64,000 nucleotides of DNA from Thermoanaerobacter wiegelii Rt8.B1 (GTDB lineage Bacteria > Bacillota > Thermoanaerobacteria > Thermoanaerobacterales > Thermoanaerobacteraceae). Of the stretch, positions 60,334 through 64,000 are shown piece by piece. The DNA is taken from NCBI RefSeq assembly GCF_000147695.2, contig NC_015958.1, positions 226,501-290,500 of the forward strand, written 5' to 3'. Position numbers and translations under genes: made by a program. Under the pieces are notes generated by a model. That model did not search any database, was not told where the DNA came from, and saw nothing but the letters and a program-made list of their open reading frames with translations. Every line of letters starts with the position of its first letter. The stretch's first letter is position 1.

Positions 60334-60356
60334 AGAGAAGGGGATACCTTCTCTCT
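60332..60356. terminator. bidirectional terminator between sbcC and ltaE
   Basis: AGAGAGAAGG (60332-60341) with CCTTCTCTCT (60347-60356); it overlaps the stop codons of both convergent genes. Confidence 0.75.
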
Positions 60357-61392
60357 AAAACTGTCTTACAATTTTCTCAATTGCATCGAGAGTTTTTTCA
60401 ATGTCTTTTTTACTTATGTAATAATGAGTTACAAATCTTACTGCAAAATCATTTCCGCCATTTATTAAAATTCCATGCTCTTTTAATTTTAGAGCAAATT
60501 CTTTGCCAGTCATTCCTGTTTTTGATATGTCGGTCATTACTATATTTGTTTGTACCGTTTCCAGGTCGAGGTTTATTCCCGGTATATTTTTTAATCCTTC
60601 TGCTAAAAATCTTGCATTGTCATGGTCTTCCTGTAGCCTTTTTGTCATTTTTTCAAGTGCTACAATGCCAGCAGCTGCAATAAAACCTGCTTGTCTCATT
60701 CCACCACCTAACATTTTGCGGTATTTTCTTGCTTTTTCAATGAAATCTTTTGTGCCGACGACTACCGACCCAATAGGGGCGCATAAGCCTTTGGAGAGGC
60801 AAAACATTACGCTGTCAGTGTATTTTGCAATTTCTTTTACATCTACATTGAGATAAGTAGCGGCATTGAATATTCTCGCACCATCTAAATGAACAGGTAT
60901 ATTGTGTTTTTGAGCTATTTCGTATATTTCCTTCATAATTTCAATTGGAGTTACAGTGCCACCAGCTCTGTTATGAGTATTTTCAAGGCAGATAAGACTT
61001 GTGACGGAGTAATGTATGTCCTTTGGCCTTATGGCCTTTTCTACATCGGCAGGATTTAAGACACCTTTGTTGCTTTTCAAAGCTTTTGTCTGTACGCCTG
61101 CAAGGTATCCCACTCCTCCAACTTCATAAGTTATGATATGGCAGTTTTCTTCTACAATAATTTCTTCTCCTGGATGAGTGTGAGTCATTATTGAGACTTG
61201 GTTACCTTGTGTACCGCTTGTTACTAGCATTGCTGCTTCTTTTCCCAACATTTCTGCTGCCATTTCTTCAAGTTTTCTCACTGTAGGGTCTTCGCCGTAG
61301 ACGTCATCACCTACTTCAGCCTTGTACATAGCTTCTCGCATTTCTTGTGTTGGAAGAGTTATTGTATCGCTTCTCAAATCTATATATTTCAT
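60355..61392 (-). CDS. ltaE: low-specificity L-threonine aldolase
   Basis: A 345-residue PLP enzyme cleaving threonine to glycine and acetaldehyde. The N-terminal DLRSDTITLPTQEMREAM, the substrate loop GDDVYGEDPT, and the PLP lysine in FCLSKGLCAPIGSVV are all present, as is HLDGARIFNAA. Monocistronic; the ribosome binding site is GGGG just upstream of the ATG. Confidence 0.95.
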   Translation of the reverse strand: MKYIDLRSDTITLPTQEMREAMYKAEVGDDVYGEDPTVRKLEEMAAEMLGKEAAMLVTSGTQGNQVSIMTHTHPGEEIIVEENCHIITYEVGGVGYLAGVQTKALKSNKGVLNPADVEKAIRPKDIHYSVTSLICLENTHNRAGGTVTPIEIMKEIYEIAQKHNIPVHLDGARIFNAATYLNVDVKEIAKYTDSVMFCLSKGLCAPIGSVVVGTKDFIEKARKYRKMLGGGMRQAGFIAAAGIVALEKMTKRLQEDHDNARFLAEGLKNIPGINLDLETVQTNIVMTDISKTGMTGKEFALKLKEHGILINGGNDFAVRFVTHYYISKKDIEKTLDAIEKIVRQF

Positions 61393-61467
61393 TTTTATCC
61401 CCCTATCAACTTAAGCTTACTTCCATTATATCACATCTCATAAAAATTTCATTTGTCAACAAACTAA

Positions 61468-61501
61468 AGCGACGATCTGCTTAACAAAGCAGGTCGTCGC
61501 T
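61468..61501 (-). terminator. terminator after the peroxiredoxin gene
   Basis: A 15-bp stem, AGCGACGATCTGCTT (61468-61482) with AAGCAGGTCGTCGCT (61487-61501), one G-U pair, followed on the minus strand by TTTAGTTTG. Confidence 0.75.
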
Positions 61502-61533
61502 GTCGAAAAGAAGGGATATTTTATGGGTGACCT

Positions 61534-62196
61534 TTATTTCAAAGGCTTGTGTACAAACCACCAGTCAAAAGCTTCAATTTCTTTTGATTTAATTTTTTCT
61601 TTTCTTTCATTTGCAGAAGCTTCATTAGTGGATGGTGGGACTATTACATGGTCTTTAATTAAGTAGTTGTTTGGCCATTTCTCAGGGAGTGCCACCCCGT
61701 ATTGGTCTGCTGTTTGCAATGCTTTTAATGCTCTTAATATTTCATCTACATTTCTTCCAACTTCTTGTGGATAATACATTATAAGTCTTATTGTTCCTTT
61801 GTCGTCTACTATAAATACTGCTCTTACAGTATTGGTGCCTTTGCCTGGATGAATCATTCCTAATTGGTTAGAGACTTTTCCTAAGTCATCAGCTATGACT
61901 GGGAAAGGAATAGCTATGTTTGTGTTGTCCTTTATCCACTCTACCCATTTTATGTGGGAGAAAACTTGGTCAACTGATAGACCTATTAATTCAGTGTTTA
62001 ATTCTTTAAAGTCATTAGCTTTCCTTGCAAATTCTACAAATTCTGTTGTGCAAACTGGTGTAAAGTCTGCTGGGTGGCTAAAAAGCACAAACCATTTTCC
62101 CGCGTAATCCTCAGGCAGTCTCTTTACTCCGTGAGTGGTCACTACTTCCATAGATGGGAATTTTTCTCCTAACAATTTCATCCTAATTTCTTCCAT
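61534..62196 (-). CDS. 1-Cys peroxiredoxin (Prx6/AhpC type)
   Basis: A 220-residue thiol peroxidase. The peroxidatic Cys49 is in [13 protein letters not shown] and it is the only cysteine in the protein, so it works as a 1-Cys enzyme and needs an outside reductant. The long C-terminal arm is typical of the Prx6 group. It follows perR by 2 bases, so it is co-transcribed with its probable regulator, a common arrangement for peroxide defence in anaerobes. Confidence 0.94.
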   Translation of the reverse strand: MEEIRMKLLGEKFPSMEVVTTHGVKRLPEDYAGKWFVLFSHPADFTPVCTTEFVEFARKANDFKELNTELIGLSVDQVFSHIKWVEWIKDNTNIAIPFPVIADDLGKVSNQLGMIHPGKGTNTVRAVFIVDDKGTIRLIMYYPQEVGRNVDEILRALKALQTADQYGVALPEKWPNNYLIKDHVIVPPSTNEASANERKEKIKSKEIEAFDWWFVHKPLK

Positions 62197-62198
62197 TT

Positions 62199-62633
62199 TT
62201 AAACCCCCTTAATTTTTTCATTACATTTTTTGCATATGCCATAAACATTTATGTCAACATTTCTAATTACAAAGCCTTTTAATTCTTCTACATTTATAAT
62301 TTCCTCTGATACGGGAAAATCGTATACGTTGCCACATATTTCACATTTAAGGTGTCCGTGAAAGTAAGTGTTTATATCATATCGCAATTCTTTTTCTTTC
62401 AAAGATAAAGCATTTACAACTCCTTTTTCCATAAACAATTCCAATGTGTTGTAAACACTGGTTTTTGAAAGGGTTGGTATTTCGCTTATCAAGTATTGAT
62501 AAATGTCATCAGCTGTTGGGTGTATTCTATTGTTTAAAAGGTATTCTAATACTTTTATCCTTATGGTAGAAGGCTTTATATCATGTCTCTTTAAATAATC
62601 TTTTAATTGCTCTATTGTATAAGTCATTTTCAT
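62199..62633 (-). CDS. perR: peroxide-responsive regulator PerR (Fur family)
   Basis: A 144-residue Fur-family repressor: winged helix with [11 protein letters not shown], two CxxC zinc motifs (CEICG and CKKC), and the regulatory-metal region [14 protein letters not shown]. The residue after VY in CGNVYDF is Asp rather than Glu, which speaks for PerR over Fur. It lies in an operon with a peroxiredoxin and a small wHTH protein. Confidence 0.85.
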   Translation of the reverse strand: MKMTYTIEQLKDYLKRHDIKPSTIRIKVLEYLLNNRIHPTADDIYQYLISEIPTLSKTSVYNTLELFMEKGVVNALSLKEKELRYDINTYFHGHLKCEICGNVYDFPVSEEIINVEELKGFVIRNVDINVYGICKKCNEKIKGV

Positions 62634-62649
62634 TACTTCTTTCTCACGA

Positions 62650-62826
62650 TTATTTTGCTGCGTAGTAGCATCTTTTGGGAGACATTATCAAGTCCTCTTT
62701 TTTTAGCTCTTTTATAGCTTTGTCTACTTCTTTTTTGTCTAAATTAGCTTTTTGAGCAATATCTCCTGGTCTTAAAGGTTCAGAGGATTCTTTTAAAGTT
62801 TTTAGTACCAACTCTTTTACTTCCAT
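62650..62826 (-). CDS. small winged-helix DNA-binding protein
   Basis: A 58-residue protein starting MEVKELVLKTLKESSEPL, with the helix-turn-helix PGDIAQKANLDKKEVDKAIK and a short wing (LIMSPKRCYYAAK). Ribosome binding site GAGGTGGG before the ATG. It is the first gene of the wHTH-perR-peroxiredoxin operon and is too short for many gene callers. It holds a single Cys near the C-terminus; whether this has a redox role is unknown. Confidence 0.75.
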   Translation of the reverse strand: MEVKELVLKTLKESSEPLRPGDIAQKANLDKKEVDKAIKELKKEDLIMSPKRCYYAAK

Positions 62827-62876
62827 TTATCCCACCTCGTTTGTATTAAATTTAATTTTGTATTAATTTCAATTTT

Positions 62877-62905
62877 ATTATAATATTAATTTTTAGTTTT
62901 GTCAA
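62877..62905 (-). promoter_or_regulatory. promoter of the perR operon
   Basis: On the minus strand TTGACA (62905-62900), 17 bases, TATAAT (62882-62877): a consensus sigma-A promoter. The surroundings are extremely AT-rich; a clear Per box could not be picked out. Confidence 0.75.
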
Positions 62906-62971
62906 CAGTTTTTTGTTTTATTTTTTCCTTCATGAGGAGAAATTATTTAAAAATGAATTAGTAATCTTCAA

Positions 62972-64000
62972 GATAGTGTAAAATTATCGTAGGATTTTTA
63001 AAGTGAAAAAAACAAGAGACAACCCCTGTGATAAAATAGAAATAGGAAACAAAACATCACAGAAAGGGGTGTCTCTTGTGAAAAAATATATTTTTGAAGA
63101 TATTATACTACAAAATGCTCTAAATTTCACTAGAGAAGTGATAGAAATTTTTGGTGATTTATTAAACGAAGGAATGGATATTACAAGACTTGTAGCAAGA
63201 ATAAAGGAAATCACGGACAAACTAGGTAGTGAAGTAATAGAAGCAATTATTGAAGAGTTAGATAGGATAATAAAAGAAGACAAGAGAAGGAAAGAAAAAT
63301 GGATAGTAGAAAGAAAAGATAAAAAGAGGTTAACGACAATTCTTGGAGATATTGAATATGAGATGACATATTACAAATCTAGGCAGGATGGGAGATATAC
63401 ATATTTGGTGGATGATGCATTAGAGATAGGGCGGCACGATAGGATAGAAAAGGGAGTAAAGATAAAGTTAGTAGAAAACGCGATAGAAGAATCATATGAA
63501 AGAAGTAGTAAAAAAGCATGTCCAGAGGAGCTAAGTAAACAGACGGTATTAAACGCAATAAGGGAAATAGGAGAAGTAGAAGTAAAGAGAGAAATAAAAG
63601 AGAAGAAAGAAGTAAAGGTATTATACATAGAGGCAGATGAAGACCATGTACCTTTACAAGAGGGTGGAGATGAAACACCTCGATTGGTGTACATACATGA
63701 AGGGAGGGAAGAGAGAAACGGAAGAAACGTACTGAAAAATGTGTATTACAAGGCATACGTAGGAGAGAAAGCTGAAGACATATGGATAGATGTAGCAAAT
63801 TACATAGAAGAAAATTACAAGGAAGAGAAGATAGAGAAGATATACATAGCAGGAGATGGAGCGCCGTGGATAAAAGAGGGATTAGAGTGGATAGTAAAAT
63901 CAAGGTTTGTGTTAGACAGATATCATTTAAACAAATACGTATTAAAAGCTACATCGAAAGAGCCAAAATACAGGGATAAGATATGGAGAGCAATAAATGA
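62972..64000 (+). mobile_element. ISLre2-family element, second copy, cut by window end
   Basis: Starts with the same 28-bp terminal repeat as the IS at 26809-28398 (GATAGTGTAAAATTATCGTA...) and is nearly identical to it as far as visible, but on the opposite strand. The right end and target duplication lie beyond the window. It has inserted upstream of the perR operon promoter without touching it. Confidence 0.92.
63078..64000 (+). CDS. ISLre2-family transposase, 3' end cut by window
   Basis: The N-terminal 307 residues of a transposase almost identical to that at 26889-28292. A difference is Met instead of Arg in the YEMTYYKS stretch (YERTYYKS in the other copy), and [10 protein letters not shown] instead of [13 protein letters not shown] 63078 with AAAGGGGTG upstream is taken as the start; an in-frame GTG at 63003 is also possible. 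Confidence 0.88.
   Translation, partial: MKKYIFEDIILQNALNFTREVIEIFGDLLNEGMDITRLVARIKEITDKLGSEVIEAIIEELDRIIKEDKRRKEKWIVERKDKKRLTTILGDIEYEMTYYKSRQDGRYTYLVDDALEIGRHDRIEKGVKIKLVENAIEESYERSSKKACPEELSKQTVLNAIREIGEVEVKREIKEKKEVKVLYIEADEDHVPLQEGGDETPRLVYIHEGREERNGRNVLKNVYYKAYVGEKAEDIWIDVANYIEENYKEEKIEKIYIAGDGAPWIKEGLEWIVKSRFVLDRYHLNKYVLKATSKEPKYRDKIWRAIN

Noticed and set aside
62877-62892. Per box in the perR promoter
   Set aside because: The left half resembles TTATAAT but the right half does not match; the region is too AT-rich to judge by eye.
1-64000. CRISPR arrays, tRNA and rRNA genes
   Set aside because: No regularly spaced repeats and no recognisable tRNA or rRNA sequence were noticed on either strand by eye; a dedicated scan was not possible.
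26809-64000. Composite transposon formed by the two identical IS copies
   Set aside because: The 36-kb interval holds ordinary core genes (feoAB, dinB, addAB, perR) with no sign of foreign origin, so mobilisation as a unit is unlikely.

Overview
The window is AT-rich, its genes carry strong AGGAGG-type ribosome binding sites, and several start codons are TTG or GTG. Gene content (class II xylose isomerase, bifunctional GH3 xylosidase, GH1 beta-glucosidase, FeoAB, AddAB, Mn2+ and other riboswitch-like leaders, ISLre2-family elements) points to a saccharolytic anaerobic Firmicute. The xylosidase and glucosidase closely resemble the Thermoanaerobacter XarB and CglT proteins as I remember them, so Thermoanaerobacter is the likely genus; this is inference, not a database result.

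Layout. 1-3.3 kb: end of an AgaS-type sugar isomerase, then a KtrB-KtrA potassium uptake pair with its own promoter. 3.4-16.8 kb: a xylan/cellulose-sugar island holding a TIM-barrel sugar isomerase-like gene, xylA, xylB, a sugar ABC importer lacking an ATPase gene, a GH3 gene broken by a deletion, a GH1 beta-glucosidase, the ROK repressor xylR and a Gfo/Idh oxidoreductase. A XylR-like operator sits at the start of the xyl operon. 16.8-17.5 kb: a decayed PIN-PhoH gene. 17.5-21.3 kb: nagZ, a double GNAT protein and nagA, probably wall-sugar recycling. 21.5-26.7 kb: two Lrp/AsnC regulators bracketing an OPT peptide transporter, a DUF1028 protein and an aminotransferase, probably peptide and amino acid use. 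26.8-28.4 kb: a complete ISLre2-type element with 9-bp target duplication.

28.4-36.4 kb: metal transport. This comprises feoAB behind a Fur-box promoter, a nucleotidyltransferase/partner pair, a NikR-controlled ECF nickel importer (nikRMNQO), and an orphan OadB/OadG-like membrane pair behind a yybP-ykoY (Mn2+) riboswitch. 36.5-43.5 kb: trmL, dinB, a MATE exporter, a MacAB-like efflux operon with a doubled adaptor, and a hemerythrin remnant. 43.5-46.5 kb: a fumarylacetoacetase-family enzyme, a DUF1646 transporter with a structured terminator-containing leader, and a Na+/Ca2+ exchanger-type protein. 46.6-48.4 kb: a second, divergent ISLre2-type element with 9-bp duplication and a frameshifted transposase. 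48.5-60.3 kb: addB-addA-sbcD-sbcC; sbcD and sbcC each carry one homopolymer-linked frameshift. 60.3-62.9 kb: threonine aldolase and a small wHTH-perR-peroxiredoxin operon. 62.97 kb to the end: a second, inverted and almost identical copy of the first IS, cut by the window edge.

No tRNA, rRNA or CRISPR array was recognised. The most unusual items are the Mn2+-riboswitch-controlled OadB/OadG pair without a carboxyltransferase, the triple-palindrome promoter with a leader hairpin at the OPT gene, the possible AUA start of ktrB, and the set of decayed or frameshifted genes.
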